From: Algicola sagamiensis DSM 14643
Lineage (GTDB): Bacteria > Pseudomonadota > Gammaproteobacteria > Enterobacterales > Alteromonadaceae
Direction: 5' to 3'
Assembly: GCF_000374485.1 (NCBI RefSeq)
Contig: NZ_KB894501.1
Span: forward strand, 96,405-160,404
Length of the DNA: 64,000 nucleotides
The position numbers and the translations under genes were made by a program. Under the pieces are notes generated by a model. It was not told the DNA's origin. It was given only the letters and a program-made list of their open reading frames with translations, and ran no database searches. Positions 1 to 10,435 of this stretch are shown here, one piece after another; the stretch's first letter is position 1, and each line of letters begins with the position of its first letter.

Positions 1-1
1 C

Positions 2-283
2 AAATACTTTTCTAAATCGACAGAGTACTTATGTCCAGCACCCATTGATGCTCAGTTGACGGAACAAATTCAATCGATTGCCAAGACAGCTTTTCAGACG
101 TTGAATGGGCAAGGTTGGGGACGTGTAGATATCATGATGAACGACGAAGAAGAGTTGTTCTTACTGGAAGTCAATACTGTCCCGGGAATGACCGAAAAAT
201 CATTAGTCCCAATGGCTGCAAAAGCATCAGGCCTCGATTTTGACAATCTATTAAGCCGAATTATGCAGGCTGGAGGATTGTAA
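2..283 (+). CDS. ddlB: D-alanine--D-alanine ligase, C-terminal fragment
   Basis: This is the 3' end of a gene that begins before the window; reading frame 2 is open from the first bases. The product joins two D-alanines for peptidoglycan precursors in the cytoplasm. The fragment contains the YLCPAP segment and the ATP-grasp end with the metal and substrate loop 'FLLEVNTVPGMTEKSLVP', in which the E and N of LEVNT are the usual Mg ligands. Its stop overlaps the ftsQ start by one base (TAATG), the usual ddlB-ftsQ arrangement. The call is secure; only the B paralogue name rests on context. Confidence 0.93.
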   Translation, partial: KYFSKSTEYLCPAPIDAQLTEQIQSIAKTAFQTLNGQGWGRVDIMMNDEEELFLLEVNTVPGMTEKSLVPMAAKASGLDFDNLLSRIMQAGGL

Positions 284-1053
284 TGACCTTCAAGCAGCGA
301 GTCTCACAATTGAATATAAATTGGACATCCTTTATCGGTGTGCTGTTTTTTTTCATTGTTTTAGCTGCATTATTCAACATTTATGGTAGAGTAACGGGCT
401 GGCTCCGTTCTGAGCAGGATGCGCCGATAAAGCAATTACAAATACAGGGACAACATCTGCATGTCAAAGAAAATGATGTGCGCCGTCAGCTCAATCAAAT
501 GGCTTTGGGTAGTTTTTTTACGGCAGATGTCGAAAAAGTCAGGACTTCGGTTCAATCACTCCCTTGGGTATATTCTGCGACTATTCGGAAGCAGTGGCCT
601 GATACATTGAAAATTCATATCGTAGAACAGCAGGCAAAGGCGCAATGGAATGAAACGCAACTATTGAATCAATACGGAGAAGTATTTACTGCATCATTAC
701 TTGCAGGGGAAACGTTACCCCAATTACAAGGTCCAAAAGACAGTGAGAAGAAGGCATTGAAGCTATTAGAAGACTTTCAAGCGCTACTCTCATTGAATGA
801 TTATCAGATCCAGCAGCTTGAATTGAGCCAAAGATACGCGATTTCACTTCAATTGGACTCAGGGATACAGCTAAAACTTGGTCGCATTTCTGCGATTGAA
901 CGATTACAACGATTTATTGATCTTTATCCGTTGATTCAAAAACAGCAGAAGAAAAAAGAGATTCAATTCATCGACTTAAGATATGACACAGGTTTTGCCG
1001 TGCGTTGGCGGGAAAATACAAAAGAAAATCAAAGAAAAAGTAAATTAGGATGA
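283..1053 (+). CDS. ftsQ: Cell division protein FtsQ
   Basis: Bitopic inner-membrane divisome protein that links early (FtsA/FtsZ) and late (FtsL/FtsB/FtsW/FtsI) components. The 256 residues show a short cytoplasmic N-terminus, one membrane segment at about residues 17-36, a POTRA domain at about 49-117 (IQGQHLHVKENDVRRQL and following) and a periplasmic beta domain with the usual LPQLQGP segment. The start is fixed by a TAATG overlap with ddl, and the stop overlaps the ftsA start in an ATGA, so the three genes are probably translationally coupled. Length is normal for the family. Confidence 0.96.
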   Translation: MTFKQRVSQLNINWTSFIGVLFFFIVLAALFNIYGRVTGWLRSEQDAPIKQLQIQGQHLHVKENDVRRQLNQMALGSFFTADVEKVRTSVQSLPWVYSATIRKQWPDTLKIHIVEQQAKAQWNETQLLNQYGEVFTASLLAGETLPQLQGPKDSEKKALKLLEDFQALLSLNDYQIQQLELSQRYAISLQLDSGIQLKLGRISAIERLQRFIDLYPLIQKQQKKKEIQFIDLRYDTGFAVRWRENTKENQRKSKLG

Positions 1054-2288
1054 CCAAAGTAGCAGAAAGAAATCTAATCGTAGGGTTGGATATCGGTACT
1101 TCAAAAGTTGTGACGGTTGTCGGTGAAATCACACCGGATGAAAAGCTCAGTATCGTTGGTGTTGGCAATCAACCAGCACGGGGTATGGATAAAGGCGGTG
1201 TAAACGATTTAAATTTGGTTATCCAGTCTGTCCAACGTTCAATTGACGAAGCTGAACTGATGGCAGATTGCAGAATTTCCTCTGTATTTTTAGGGATTTC
1301 TGGTAAGCACATTAGTTGTCAAAATGAAAATGGCATGGTGCCGATTAACGAAAAAGAGGTCACGCAGGAAGATATTGATAATGTGATCCATGCCGCGAAA
1401 TCAGTACCGATTGCGGCAGAGAAGCGCATGTTGCATGTATTGCCGCAAGAGTTCTCCGTGGATATGCAAGAGGGGATCAAAAGTCCGATCGGCATGTCTG
1501 GGGTAAGAATGGAAGCAAAGGTTCATATTATTACATGCGCGAATGATATGGCGAAAAACATCGTTAAGTGCGTTGAGCGCTGTGGTTTGATGGCTGATCA
1601 CTTGACTTTTTCAGCATTAGCCTCAAGTTATTCTGTGCTTTCTGATGATGAGAAAGAGCTCGGCGCATGTGTTGTAGATATTGGTGCAGGCACAATTGAT
1701 TTAGCGATTTATGCCAATGGTGCAATTCGGCATACTGCGGTGATCCCAGCAGCTGGCAATCAAGTGACGAACGATATTGCGAAAATCTTCCGAACGCCGA
1801 TCAGTCATGCGGAACAAATCAAAGTAAAATACGCATGCGCGATGAAGAGCATGGTCAGTGCTGAAGAAAATATTGAAGTTCCTAGTGTGGGAGGGAGGCC
1901 ATCACGAAGTATGTCTCGACAAACACTCGCTGAGGTCATTGAGCCAAGGTATCAAGAGTTATTTGAACTTGTCAGGGATGAAATTCGTAAAAGTGGTCTT
2001 GAGGACCAAATCGCAGCAGGCATCGTCCTTACAGGTGGCACGAGTAAGATGGAAGGTGTCATCGAATTTGCAGAAGAATTATTTCAGATGCCGGTTCGGC
2101 TTGGTTCGCCAATCGGTGTGTGTGGATTAACTGAATATGTTGAAGATCCTGGGTTTGCAACAGCAACTGGGCTTCTTATGTATGGCAAGGAAATGAAACA
2201 ACAACAACTGGATGTTGAAAAGGTTTCGGCAGAGAAAGTGGGTAATTTAATTAAAAGGGTTTCTAGTTGGTTTAAAGGCGAGTTTTAA
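1050..2288 (+). CDS. ftsA: Cell division protein FtsA
   Basis: Actin-like ATPase that tethers FtsZ to the inner membrane and recruits later division proteins. The 412 residues carry the phosphate-1 motif GLDIGTSKV at about residue 12, the phosphate-2 motif VVDIGAGTIDLA and the adenosine motif GIVLTGGTSKMEG. The C-terminus NLIKRVSSWFKGEF is the amphipathic membrane-targeting helix. The start overlaps ftsQ (ATGA), and ftsZ follows after 31 bases, which contain its ribosome-binding site. Nothing unusual is seen. Confidence 0.97.
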   Translation: MTKVAERNLIVGLDIGTSKVVTVVGEITPDEKLSIVGVGNQPARGMDKGGVNDLNLVIQSVQRSIDEAELMADCRISSVFLGISGKHISCQNENGMVPINEKEVTQEDIDNVIHAAKSVPIAAEKRMLHVLPQEFSVDMQEGIKSPIGMSGVRMEAKVHIITCANDMAKNIVKCVERCGLMADHLTFSALASSYSVLSDDEKELGACVVDIGAGTIDLAIYANGAIRHTAVIPAAGNQVTNDIAKIFRTPISHAEQIKVKYACAMKSMVSAEENIEVPSVGGRPSRSMSRQTLAEVIEPRYQELFELVRDEIRKSGLEDQIAAGIVLTGGTSKMEGVIEFAEELFQMPVRLGSPIGVCGLTEYVEDPGFATATGLLMYGKEMKQQQLDVEKVSAEKVGNLIKRVSSWFKGEF

Positions 2289-2319
2289 ACAAGAAGCTGG
2301 ATAATCGGAGAGTAAGTAA

Positions 2320-3495
2320 ATGTTCGAACTAATGGAAAATCACAGTGAAGAAGCTGTTATAAAAGTCATTGGTGTTGGTGGCGGTGGGGGTAATGCCGTC
2401 GAACACATGGTGCAAACCAACATTGAAGGTGTTGACTTTATTGCGGCAAATACAGATGCACAAGCGTTACGGAACTCATCCGCGGGGATCACACTCCAAT
2501 TGGGTGTCAATGTAACAAAAGGTCTAGGTGCTGGTGCAAACCCTGATGTTGGTCGTCAATCGGCAGAAGAAGACATCGAAACAATTAAGCAGACGCTACA
2601 AGGGTCAGATATGATCTTTATCGCAGGTGGCATGGGTGGTGGTACCGGCACAGGTGCAGCCCCAGTCGTCGCCCGCGTTGCGAAAGAGCTTGGCATTTTG
2701 ACTGTAGCGGTTGTCACAAAGCCATTCCCTTTTGAAGGGAAGAAGCGGATGCAATTTGCGGATGCAGGGATTGAAGAATTGTCACAACATGTTGATTCTT
2801 TAATCACGATTCCAAATGACAAGCTCTTAAAGGTTCTTGGAAAAGGCACGAGTCTTTTGGACGCGTTTAAAGCAGCAAACAATGTATTACTTGGTGCAGT
2901 TCAAGGGATTGCGGAGCTGATCACACGACCTGGCTTAATTAACGTCGACTTTGCGGATGTGAGAACGGTCATGTCTGAGATGGGAACGGCGATGATGGGG
3001 ACAGGTATTGCGAGTGGTGCAGACCGTGCTCAGGAAGCCGCTGAGGCAGCGATTTCAAGCCCATTGCTTGAAGATATCGACTTAGCTGGTGCGCGCGGTA
3101 TTCTTGTCAATATCACAGCAGGCATGGATATCAGCATCGAAGAATTCGAAACGGTTGGTAACGCAGTGAAAGCTTTTGCATCTGAGAATGCAACGGTTGT
3201 TGTTGGTGCTGTGATTGATATGGATATGAGTGATGAGCTGCGTGTTACTGTTGTTGCAACTGGTATCGGTAATGAACGTCCAGATATCACACTCGTGAGT
3301 AATTCATCTTCAATGATGAATACGACAGAGAGCTTTCAAAGCTCAATGAGTGCGCCTCAGCAAGCTGCAGCTCCTGTCTTGGATGAAGCGCCGCGCCCAA
3401 AGCCAGAGCCTGTGACGCAACAAGCAGCGCCACAGAGTAACTCAGAATTAGATTATTTGGATATTCCTGCTTTCCTAAGAAAACAGGCAGATTAA
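2320..3495 (+). CDS. ftsZ: Cell division GTPase FtsZ
   Basis: Tubulin-like GTPase that forms the Z ring. The 391 residues include the N-terminal [10 protein letters not shown] nucleotide loop, the tubulin signature [13 protein letters not shown] at about residue 105, and the T7 region [11 protein letters not shown] variable linker rich in Gln, Ala and Pro (about 335-372) leads to the conserved tail [13 protein letters not shown] that binds FtsA, ZipA and MinC. It is the last gene of the ftsQAZ group. A likely lpxC promoter lies in the 92-base gap after it. Confidence 0.98.
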   Translation: MFELMENHSEEAVIKVIGVGGGGGNAVEHMVQTNIEGVDFIAANTDAQALRNSSAGITLQLGVNVTKGLGAGANPDVGRQSAEEDIETIKQTLQGSDMIFIAGGMGGGTGTGAAPVVARVAKELGILTVAVVTKPFPFEGKKRMQFADAGIEELSQHVDSLITIPNDKLLKVLGKGTSLLDAFKAANNVLLGAVQGIAELITRPGLINVDFADVRTVMSEMGTAMMGTGIASGADRAQEAAEAAISSPLLEDIDLAGARGILVNITAGMDISIEEFETVGNAVKAFASENATVVVGAVIDMDMSDELRVTVVATGIGNERPDITLVSNSSSMMNTTESFQSSMSAPQQAAAPVLDEAPRPKPEPVTQQAAPQSNSELDYLDIPAFLRKQAD

Positions 3496-3516
3496 TCTAA
3501 AGAGGGTATGTTTACA

Positions 3517-3545
3517 TTGTCTTTACGCTTGCGTGCTGTTAGAAT
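3517..3545 (+). promoter_or_regulatory. Likely sigma70 promoter for lpxC
   Basis: TTGTCT (3517-3522) and TAGAAT (3540-3545) are separated by 17 bases in the ftsZ-lpxC gap, about 43 bases before the lpxC start. The -10 matches the consensus at five of six positions and the -35 at four of six. A separate lpxC promoter is usual in gammaproteobacteria. The assignment rests on motif and spacing only. Confidence 0.45.
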
Positions 3546-3587
3546 ATGCAGGTTTATGTATTGGTATTCCATTGCTAAAGAGTAGAT

Positions 3588-4505
3588 ATGGTCAAACAAA
3601 GAACGATTAAACAAGTGATTCAGATGACGGGTGTCGGCCTTCACAAAGGTGATAAGGTTGAGCTTACTCTCCGTCCAGCTCCAGCGAACACAGGGATTAT
3701 TTTCCGCCGTGTCGACCTTGATCCAGTTGTTGAATTCAAGGTTTCACCTGAGCTAGTGGGCGACACAACAATGTGCACATGTTTAGTCAATGAAGACCAA
3801 GTTAAGCTATCTACGACGGAACATTTAATGTCCGCATTAGCAGGGTTAGGTGTCGATAACATTGTGATTGATGTTGATTCACCTGAAATACCTGTCATGG
3901 ATGGCAGTAGCATGCCCTTTGTTTATATCCTCTGCAAAACAGGATTTGAAGAGTTGAGCGTCGCGAAGCGCTTCATCAAGGTGAAAAAACCAATCCGCGT
4001 TGAAGATGGTGATAAATGGGCTGAGCTTTTACCAAGCGATCAATTCAAAATCGACTTTACGATTGATTTTGACCATCCAGTTATTTCTTCTTCAGAACAA
4101 CGTTTTGTGATGGAACATGACGCACAGACTTATGTTGAGCATGTCTCGCGTGCACGTACTTTTGGTTTCATGCGTGAAGTCGAGTTCCTCCGTGCAAATA
4201 ACCTTGCGCTCGGTGCCAGTATGGAAAACGCGGTCGTTCTAGACGAATTCAAAGTACTTAATGAAACTGGCCTTCGTTATGATGATGAATTTGTAAAGCA
4301 TAAAGTGCTTGATGCGATTGGTGACCTTTATATGTCAGGTTTACCATTGCTTGCGGAGTTTAAGGCATTTAAATCCGGTCATGCTCTGAATAACGTGGTA
4401 TTGCGAGCATTGATGGCAGATACATCTGCTTGGGAAATTGTGACGTTTGAAGAAGAAACAAGCGCAGCCCCTGATTTTGCAATTCCTGATCTATCCTTTG
4501 CTTAG
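3588..4505 (+). CDS. lpxC: UDP-3-O-acyl-N-acetylglucosamine deacetylase LpxC
   Basis: Zinc amidase catalysing the committed step of lipid A synthesis, cytoplasmic. The 305 residues match the family length. The zinc ligands are visible as the His of TTEHLMSAL and the His and Asp of VKHKVLDAIGDLYMSG, and the catalytic Glu lies beside the first His. The position after ftsZ is the conserved one. ATG start, with AAAGAG upstream. Confidence 0.97.
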   Translation: MVKQRTIKQVIQMTGVGLHKGDKVELTLRPAPANTGIIFRRVDLDPVVEFKVSPELVGDTTMCTCLVNEDQVKLSTTEHLMSALAGLGVDNIVIDVDSPEIPVMDGSSMPFVYILCKTGFEELSVAKRFIKVKKPIRVEDGDKWAELLPSDQFKIDFTIDFDHPVISSSEQRFVMEHDAQTYVEHVSRARTFGFMREVEFLRANNLALGASMENAVVLDEFKVLNETGLRYDDEFVKHKVLDAIGDLYMSGLPLLAEFKAFKSGHALNNVVLRALMADTSAWEIVTFEEETSAAPDFAIPDLSFA

Positions 4506-4550
4506 GGTTTGTTTATCTTCCAAAAAAGCAGTTGCTGAAAATGATGATAT

Positions 4551-4582
4551 GTTGAAGTAAGTGTTGAACACCTTACTTCAAC
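4551..4582. terminator. Hairpin between convergent lpxC and dciA
   Basis: The 11-base arms GTTGAAGTAAG (4551-4561) and CTTACTTCAAC (4572-4582) pair perfectly around a 10-base loop, and the right arm overlaps the end of dciA. There is no clear T-run on either side, so this may be a factor-assisted or weak bidirectional terminator between the two convergent genes. Confidence 0.45.
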
Positions 4583-5028
4583 GATCGCGCAGCCAACCGC
4601 TCTAACTTCTCTCTTAATTCCTTCGGTGCATGTTCAGCGATTTCAAGAATTGAAGCAGCGGATTGTTGTGACAGTTTTCGTTGTCCTTTATTGGTGGATT
4701 GCTTTGGTTTGGCTGAAAAAACAGCATTTGGCGTTGTTCTGATCTCAATTTTTTGCAGAGAGAGTAGCAATTTCTGATTTAAATCTCGTAGAATACTTTC
4801 AGTTTCGTATTTGAGGCGTGATGACCAAACAGGAGAGTAGGTTTCAAGAATAAGAACTTCCTGCGTGATATTCCCAACATGCAGAATTTGTTCTTTTACG
4901 TCAAAACGGGACTGAAGATATTGATTAATTTTTTGAATGAGGCGATATCGGTCACTGAAGTCATTCAGTACCGGTGATGACTCACTCAGTAATGTTTGAA
5001 GATCATTAGGTGAACGCTTCATCATCAT
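4573..5028 (-). CDS. dciA: DciA-like DUF721 protein
   Basis: DUF721 proteins include DciA, the replicative-helicase operator or loader that replaces DnaC in most bacteria. The 151-residue protein has the N-terminal segment LQTLLSESSPVL, followed by the compact KH-like region with 'LILETYSPVWSSRLKYE' typical of DUF721, and a basic, disordered C-terminus. It is divergent from the M23 peptidase gene; lpxC-DUF721-M23-secA is a recurrent gammaproteobacterial order. The family call is good, while the helicase-loading role is known for the family and inferred here. Confidence 0.8.
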   Translation of the reverse strand: MMMKRSPNDLQTLLSESSPVLNDFSDRYRLIQKINQYLQSRFDVKEQILHVGNITQEVLILETYSPVWSSRLKYETESILRDLNQKLLLSLQKIEIRTTPNAVFSAKPKQSTNKGQRKLSQQSAASILEIAEHAPKELREKLERLAARSLK

Positions 5029-5067
5029 TGGTAATTTGGCAACTTTTTGCTTTGGAAAAAATCTAAA

Positions 5068-6084
5068 ATGAAAAAGTCTTCTCGGCAGAGAAAATTAAAG
5101 CGTCAAAAGAAAAATACGCAATTCTCTAAGTCGACCCATCACTCTCCCAAGGTGCTTTTGGATCATCAACCCAAACTGGACCATCACACCAAGTCGGATC
5201 ATAACACACAACCCAAAGGTGGGTTAAATGCAAATATGGCTTTGCCAATGTGGCAGTGGCTTATCCTTGGTTTTTTTCTGATGATGATTTCAGCTGTGCT
5301 GACACAGCAGTGGGTTACTAAGTCTTCAAAAAATCAACATCATTTATATCAACTGGCGCAACAAAATCAGCAAAGTACTTCTTTCAAAAAAGTTCAGCAG
5401 AATGCACAGCAGCAGCTCTTTGCGCTGAAGGTGAAGTCTGGTGAACTACAAGCAAAAGTCGAGCAGTTAGATATGATGTCAAAACAACTGGCTTCGATTG
5501 CTGGGATCCCGGAGCAGGAGTTTGAAAATGTCTCTTCGGAGTTTTTTGCGGGTGACTTTATTGACTCGACAGATGACTTAGCGCTATTGCTTACTGATAT
5601 CAATGAACTTACCGCAACAGTCTCCCAGAAAGAATTCCAACTGAAACTCCTTGAATCTGCGGTAACACGTCACCATATAGAAAAGGATTCCGTTGTATCT
5701 GGACTGCCAATCGCACAAGGTTGGTTATCTTCATATTACGGTATGCGCTTGGATCCATTTACCAAGCAGCCTACAATGCACCGAGGTATGGATTTTGCTG
5801 GAAAGCTGGGCAGTGATGTCATTGCGACGGGATCAGGGGTGATCACTTGGGCCGATCAGCGGTTTGGTTATGGCAGGATGATCGAAATTGATCATGGAAA
5901 CGGCATCGTGACCCGTTACGGTCATAATCAAAAACTACTGGTTAAATCAGGGGATTTAGTTGCGAAAGGGCAGGTGATTGCTAAAATGGGCAGCTCTGGC
6001 CGTTCGACTGGCCCTCATGTACATTATGAAGTACTCCGTCGTGGCTCACAGGTAAATCCTTTGAGTTATGTTCGGCGAAAATAA
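5068..6084 (+). CDS. M23 family (LytM-type) peptidase, membrane anchored
   Basis: Probable periplasmic murein endopeptidase. From ATG 5068 the product has 338 residues: a very basic N-terminus with histidine-rich repeats (HHSP, LDHQ, DHHT), one membrane segment at about 70-90, a coiled coil rich in Gln at about 95-200, and a C-terminal M23 domain. The zinc motifs are HRGMD and GPHVHYEV (HxxxD and HxH), so catalytic residues are intact. A TTG at 5047 is also in frame, but ATG 5068 fits better. It lies between dciA and secA, where such a gene often sits. Confidence 0.88.
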   Translation: MKKSSRQRKLKRQKKNTQFSKSTHHSPKVLLDHQPKLDHHTKSDHNTQPKGGLNANMALPMWQWLILGFFLMMISAVLTQQWVTKSSKNQHHLYQLAQQNQQSTSFKKVQQNAQQQLFALKVKSGELQAKVEQLDMMSKQLASIAGIPEQEFENVSSEFFAGDFIDSTDDLALLLTDINELTATVSQKEFQLKLLESAVTRHHIEKDSVVSGLPIAQGWLSSYYGMRLDPFTKQPTMHRGMDFAGKLGSDVIATGSGVITWADQRFGYGRMIEIDHGNGIVTRYGHNQKLLVKSGDLVAKGQVIAKMGSSGRSTGPHVHYEVLRRGSQVNPLSYVRRK

Positions 6085-6262
6085 AGGACGTGTGGTATTT
6101 CAGCACTTTCATTGAAGTGATATCGAAAAATACTTGTTTATTTAGTGAAAGCAGGTATTTTCGAATACATAAAAGTGAAGCCGTGCGCGAAGAGCAATAA
6201 CAATAGACTGATTTGCCACGATGACAAACATTGATTTAAAACACTCAGGCAGTAAATGAGCC

Positions 6263-8956
6263 ATGATAGCTAAGTTATTAACGAAAGTATTCGGCAGCCG
6301 TAATGAACGTACCATAAGAAAATTACGCACGATAGTCGAAGAGATAAATGCACTTGAATCAACAATCGAAAGCTTGTCGGATGAGCAATTAAAGGCAAAA
6401 ACGCAAGCATTCAAAGAAAAGCTTGAGAATGGTGCGACAATAGATGAAATACTGCCTGAAGCCTTTGCCGTAGTCCGTGAAGCGAGTAAGCGTGTCTTTG
6501 GGATGCGTCATTTTGATGTACAAATGATAGGTGGTATGGTCCTTCATCAAGGTCGTATTTCTGAGATGCGTACAGGTGAAGGTAAAACGCTGACCGCGAC
6601 TTTACCAGCATACCTGAATGCACTGACAGGCGAAGGAGTTCACATTATTACTGTGAACGATTACCTAGCATCGCGGGATGCAGAAACGAACCGTGCTCTC
6701 TTTGAGTTTTTGGGGCTGACTGTTGGCTGCAACCTTTCAGGAATGGATCCAGCAGGGAAACAGCAAGCTTATGCTGCTGATATAACGTATGGTACCAATA
6801 ACGAGTTTGGTTTTGATTATCTGCGTGACAATATGGCATTTGCCCAGGAAGATCGCGTCCAGCGTGGCTTGTCTTTTGCGATTATCGATGAAGTTGACTC
6901 CATTCTTATTGATGAAGCAAGAACACCACTCATTATTTCAGGTCAAGCGGAAGACAGCTCAGCACTTTATACTCAGGTGAATACTGTCGTCCCAAGCCTC
7001 ACTCTTCAGGATAAAGAAGATGAAGAGGGAGAAATGGGCGATGGTGATTTTACCATTGATGAAAAAGCGAAGCAGGTTTATCTGACTGAGCGCGGGCAAA
7101 TCCGTGTTGAGGAGCTGTTCATTGAATTAGGTCTGCTTACTGAAGATGACTCTCTCTATTCTGCGAATAACATCAGCTTACTTCATCATGTTTATGCCGC
7201 ACTTCGAGCACATCACTTATTCCAAAAAGATGTTGACTATATTGTCAAAGAAAATGAGATCATCATTGTTGATGAGCATACAGGCCGGACAATGGAAGGA
7301 CGTCGTTGGTCGGAGGGTCTTCACCAAGCTGTAGAAGCGAAAGAAGGCGTACCGATTCAAAACGAAAACCAAACATTGGCATCCATTACTTTCCAGAACT
7401 ATTTCCGTCAATATGACAAATTAGCTGGGATGACAGGAACTGCGGATACAGAAGCATTCGAATTCCAAGAGATTTACGGCCTAGACACGGTGGTTATCCC
7501 AACCAACCGCCCAATGATCCGTGATGATCGCGTAGATGTGATTTACCTCACAGCGGAAGAAAAATACGAAGCGATTCTTGAAGATATTAAAGATTGTGTT
7601 TCACGTAAGCAGCCAGTCCTTGTTGGTACAATTTCTATTGAGTCATCAGAACTATTGTCGAACTTTCTAAAGAAAGACAAAATCAAACATAAAGTTCTGA
7701 ATGCAAAATTCCACGCACAAGAAGCGGAGATCATTGCTGATGCAGGTAAGCCAGCAGCAGTAACGATTGCAACCAATATGGCAGGTCGTGGAACAGATAT
7801 CGTTTTAGGTGGTAGCCTGGCTGCGGATCTGGATAAACTGAAAGAGCCTTCTCAGCAACAAATTGACCATGCCAAATCAGAGTGGCAGAAGCGTCATGAT
7901 GTGGTACTTGAAGCAGGCGGCTTGCATATTATCGGTACTGAGCGTCACGAATCACGTCGTATTGATAACCAGTTACGAGGTCGTTCTGGTCGTCAAGGGG
8001 ATCCTGGTGCATCCCGTTTCTATCTTTCTATGGAAGATCCATTGATGCGAATTTTTGCATCAGAGCGAACTGCCAATATGATGAGAAAGCTAGGAATGCA
8101 ACGTGGTGAAGCGATTGAACACCCTTGGTTGAATAAGAGTATCGAAAATGCACAACGCAAAGTTGAAGCGCGTAACTTTGATATTCGAAAGCAGCTTCTT
8201 GAGTATGATGATGTTGCAAACCATCAGCGGATGATTATCTATAAGCTGAGAGATTCTCTCTTACTTTCTACAGATATTGCGTCGCAAATCGATGAGTATC
8301 GTGAAGATGTGGTGCAAACAACAGTTTCTGATCATATGCCGATGGGCTCCATGGAAGAACAATGGGATATTCCAGGTTTAGAAGAAAGATTGAAGAGTGA
8401 TTTTGCAATTCAGTTGCCTGTTCAGAAGTGGCTCGATGAAGATGACAAACTACATGAAGAAACACTCAGAGAGCGTATCTTGGAGTCAATTGTCAAAGCT
8501 TATCGTGATAAAGAAGAAGCCGTTGGTGCTGAAGTCATCCGTCATTTTGAAAAAGCAGTGATGCTGCAAAGTCTTGATACGCACTGGAAAGAGCATTTGG
8601 CTGCGATGGATCACTTACGTCAAGGGATCCACTTACGTGGCTACGCGCAAAAGAATCCAAAGCAGGAATACAAGCGTGAGTCTCTTGTCCTATTCGAAGG
8701 CATGTTCGATTACTTGTACGCTGAAGTCATTGGTATTTTAAGTCGTGTTGAAGTTCGAGCGCAGGAAGAAGTAGATGCAGTTGAGCGCCAAAATCGTGAG
8801 CGTGCAGAGCAGCTTCAACAGCAACAAAACTTAAGCCACTCAGATTCACCGGAAGGTGGTCCAGTGTTCCGTGATGGGCAAAAGGTCGGACGTAATGACC
8901 CATGTCCATGTGGCTCTGGTAAAAAATATAAGCAATGCCATGGCAAGCTAGCCTAA
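6263..8956 (+). CDS. secA: Preprotein translocase ATPase SecA
   Basis: Motor ATPase of the Sec pathway at the inner membrane. The 897 residues are the usual length. Visible motifs are the Walker [12 protein letters not shown] at about 100, the [19 protein letters not shown]alker B region, the [11 protein letters not shown] motif, GRGTDI in NBD2 and the [13 protein letters not shown] arginine-finger motif. The C-terminal zinc-binding tail [14 protein letters not shown] is intact, as needed for SecB binding. No SecM-like leader is obvious upstream. A strong terminator follows. Confidence 0.98.
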   Translation: MIAKLLTKVFGSRNERTIRKLRTIVEEINALESTIESLSDEQLKAKTQAFKEKLENGATIDEILPEAFAVVREASKRVFGMRHFDVQMIGGMVLHQGRISEMRTGEGKTLTATLPAYLNALTGEGVHIITVNDYLASRDAETNRALFEFLGLTVGCNLSGMDPAGKQQAYAADITYGTNNEFGFDYLRDNMAFAQEDRVQRGLSFAIIDEVDSILIDEARTPLIISGQAEDSSALYTQVNTVVPSLTLQDKEDEEGEMGDGDFTIDEKAKQVYLTERGQIRVEELFIELGLLTEDDSLYSANNISLLHHVYAALRAHHLFQKDVDYIVKENEIIIVDEHTGRTMEGRRWSEGLHQAVEAKEGVPIQNENQTLASITFQNYFRQYDKLAGMTGTADTEAFEFQEIYGLDTVVIPTNRPMIRDDRVDVIYLTAEEKYEAILEDIKDCVSRKQPVLVGTISIESSELLSNFLKKDKIKHKVLNAKFHAQEAEIIADAGKPAAVTIATNMAGRGTDIVLGGSLAADLDKLKEPSQQQIDHAKSEWQKRHDVVLEAGGLHIIGTERHESRRIDNQLRGRSGRQGDPGASRFYLSMEDPLMRIFASERTANMMRKLGMQRGEAIEHPWLNKSIENAQRKVEARNFDIRKQLLEYDDVANHQRMIIYKLRDSLLLSTDIASQIDEYREDVVQTTVSDHMPMGSMEEQWDIPGLEERLKSDFAIQLPVQKWLDEDDKLHEETLRERILESIVKAYRDKEEAVGAEVIRHFEKAVMLQSLDTHWKEHLAAMDHLRQGIHLRGYAQKNPKQEYKRESLVLFEGMFDYLYAEVIGILSRVEVRAQEEVDAVERQNRERAEQLQQQQNLSHSDSPEGGPVFRDGQKVGRNDPCPCGSGKKYKQCHGKLA

Positions 8957-8985
8957 GCAGGTGTGTAAAATAAACAAATGAAAAG

Positions 8986-9009
8986 AGCCGCCTTTTGGCG
9001 GTTTTTTTA
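8986..9009 (+). terminator. Rho-independent terminator after secA
   Basis: The GC-rich stem CCGCC (8988-8992) and GGCGG (8997-9001) with a TTTT loop is followed by seven T. It lies 30 bases after the secA stop and before the mutT ribosome-binding site. Confidence 0.85.
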
Positions 9010-9041
9010 TGGCTAAGCAATGAATCAATGCAGGAGAGAGC

Positions 9042-9431
9042 ATGAAAGAAGTTCATGTTGCAGTTGGTATTATTCGACGAGGAACACAGATTTTTTTAAC
9101 AAAGCGCCCAGATGATAAGCATCAAGGTGGAAAGTGGGAGTTTCCAGGTGGAAAAGTAGAGAGCGGGGAGACAGTCCAAGAAGCACTATCTCGAGAGCTA
9201 ATGGAAGAAGTTGGGATCTTCGAGATAAAAAGCGAGCCGCTCATGGACATCAAGCACGACTATGGGGATAAGCAGGTTTGGCTCGATATTCATACGATTG
9301 ATGTGTTCTCAGGCGAACCCGCTGGATGTGAAGGACAAGCATCTGCTTGGGTTGAGCTAGCACAATTGCCACAGATGGATTTTCCTGAAGCAAATCAACC
9401 CATTATTGATAAATTACTTTGCTATCAATAG
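9042..9431 (+). CDS. mutT: 8-oxo-dGTP diphosphatase MutT (Nudix)
   Basis: Hydrolyses oxidised guanine nucleotides to prevent A:T to C:G transversions. The 129 residues include the complete Nudix box, GKVESGETVQEALSRELMEE followed by VGI (G-x5-E-x7-RE-x2-EE-x-G), preceded by FPGG. Length equals that of E. coli MutT. ATG at 9042 is preceded by AGGAGAG. The position downstream of secA matches E. coli. A terminator between them suggests its own promoter or read-through. Confidence 0.92.
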   Translation: MKEVHVAVGIIRRGTQIFLTKRPDDKHQGGKWEFPGGKVESGETVQEALSRELMEEVGIFEIKSEPLMDIKHDYGDKQVWLDIHTIDVFSGEPAGCEGQASAWVELAQLPQMDFPEANQPIIDKLLCYQ

Positions 9432-9469
9432 AAAATCTGAAGTGTTGAATGGCGGAGTAGATGAAAGGG

Positions 9470-9492
9470 AGCGACGGAGAAGCCCCGTCGCT
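9470..9492. terminator. Hairpin between convergent mutT and OmpA-like gene
   Basis: The 8-base arms AGCGACGG and CCGTCGCT form a GC-rich stem in the gap between the convergent genes. The T-tracts are poor, so this is a probable bidirectional terminator of uncertain efficiency. Confidence 0.45.
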
Positions 9493-9515
9493 ACTTAAAT
9501 AATGGCTGGAAATCG

Positions 9516-10139
9516 TTAGCCTTCGTTTGGAATGATCCGGATCTCAACACGGCGGTTGATACGGCGGTTTTCTTTAGAGCTATTTGGAACCTTAGGGCGT
9601 GTTTCACCAAAACCATAGGTACTGATCCGAGCAGGAATAATGGCTTGACTGGTCAGGTAACCTTTGACGGTCTGAGCGCGAGCTTGGGATAGTTGAAGAT
9701 TATAGGATGCCGCACCTGTGTCATCAGTGTGCCCTTCAACAACGATATACGTTCTATCATAGTGCTTCATGACACGAGCAACATCATCCAAGACCGGGTA
9801 AAAACGCGGTGAAATGCTTGCTCTATTAATGTCGAATGTGACTTCAGAAGGAATATCGAGGCGAAGTTCATCCCCTTCACGGTGGACACCAACACCTGTC
9901 TCTTTTAGCTCATCTCGAAGTTGATCTTCCTGTTTATCCATATAATCGCCGACAGCAGCACCAGCAATCGCACCAACCGCAGCACCAATGACTGCGCGTT
10001 TATTTTTATGATTTCCCGTTGCTTTACCAAGTAAAGCACCAGAAATCGCACCAATGGTTGCGCCTTTTTGGGTATTGTTCATTTGGCAACCAGACAAAGC
10101 GATTGCAGCGACTAAGCAAAGAGATAATTTTTTTTGCAT
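9516..10139 (-). CDS. OmpA-family lipoprotein with glycine-zipper segment (YiaD-like)
   Basis: Outer-membrane lipoprotein that probably binds peptidoglycan. The 207 residues show a lipoprotein signal with lipobox ALSGC (Cys18) and a Gly/Ala-rich zipper (about 25-65, GATIGAISGALLGKATG). The C-terminal OmpA domain (about 95-205) carries the murein-binding pattern GHTDDTGAASYNLQLSQARA and the NRRINRRVEI end. This matches the YiaD-like architecture. Monocistronic, with a well-placed AGGAAAG ribosome-binding site. Confidence 0.88.
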   Translation of the reverse strand: MQKKLSLCLVAAIALSGCQMNNTQKGATIGAISGALLGKATGNHKNKRAVIGAAVGAIAGAAVGDYMDKQEDQLRDELKETGVGVHREGDELRLDIPSEVTFDINRASISPRFYPVLDDVARVMKHYDRTYIVVEGHTDDTGAASYNLQLSQARAQTVKGYLTSQAIIPARISTYGFGETRPKVPNSSKENRRINRRVEIRIIPNEG

Positions 10140-10435
10140 AACTTTCCTCTACGAAATATTGTACTTTCAACTGCTCAAATCAATATGAGATTGCAGATGT
10201 TAAAGTCATTCAGCCTGCGGTATAAGACCGTGGGACAAGCCGTTTGTTTCATCAATGACTCAGCAAGTTTTGTTTTCTATTTAAATTACTATAGCGACAC
10301 TCCCTGAACTCAAGATGAATGCGACCCCCAGGTCGATCAAATATTCAAAAATATACAGAGAATGATATGAAATGTTAAATGATTTTTAATCAATTTCGAC
10401 TCATTTGATTGGTTGATGTAGATCAAATTAATGGG

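Noticed and set aside
2556..2882. Long frame opposite ftsZ
   Set aside because: Antisense shadow of a highly conserved gene with biased codon use; no start signal and low-complexity translation.
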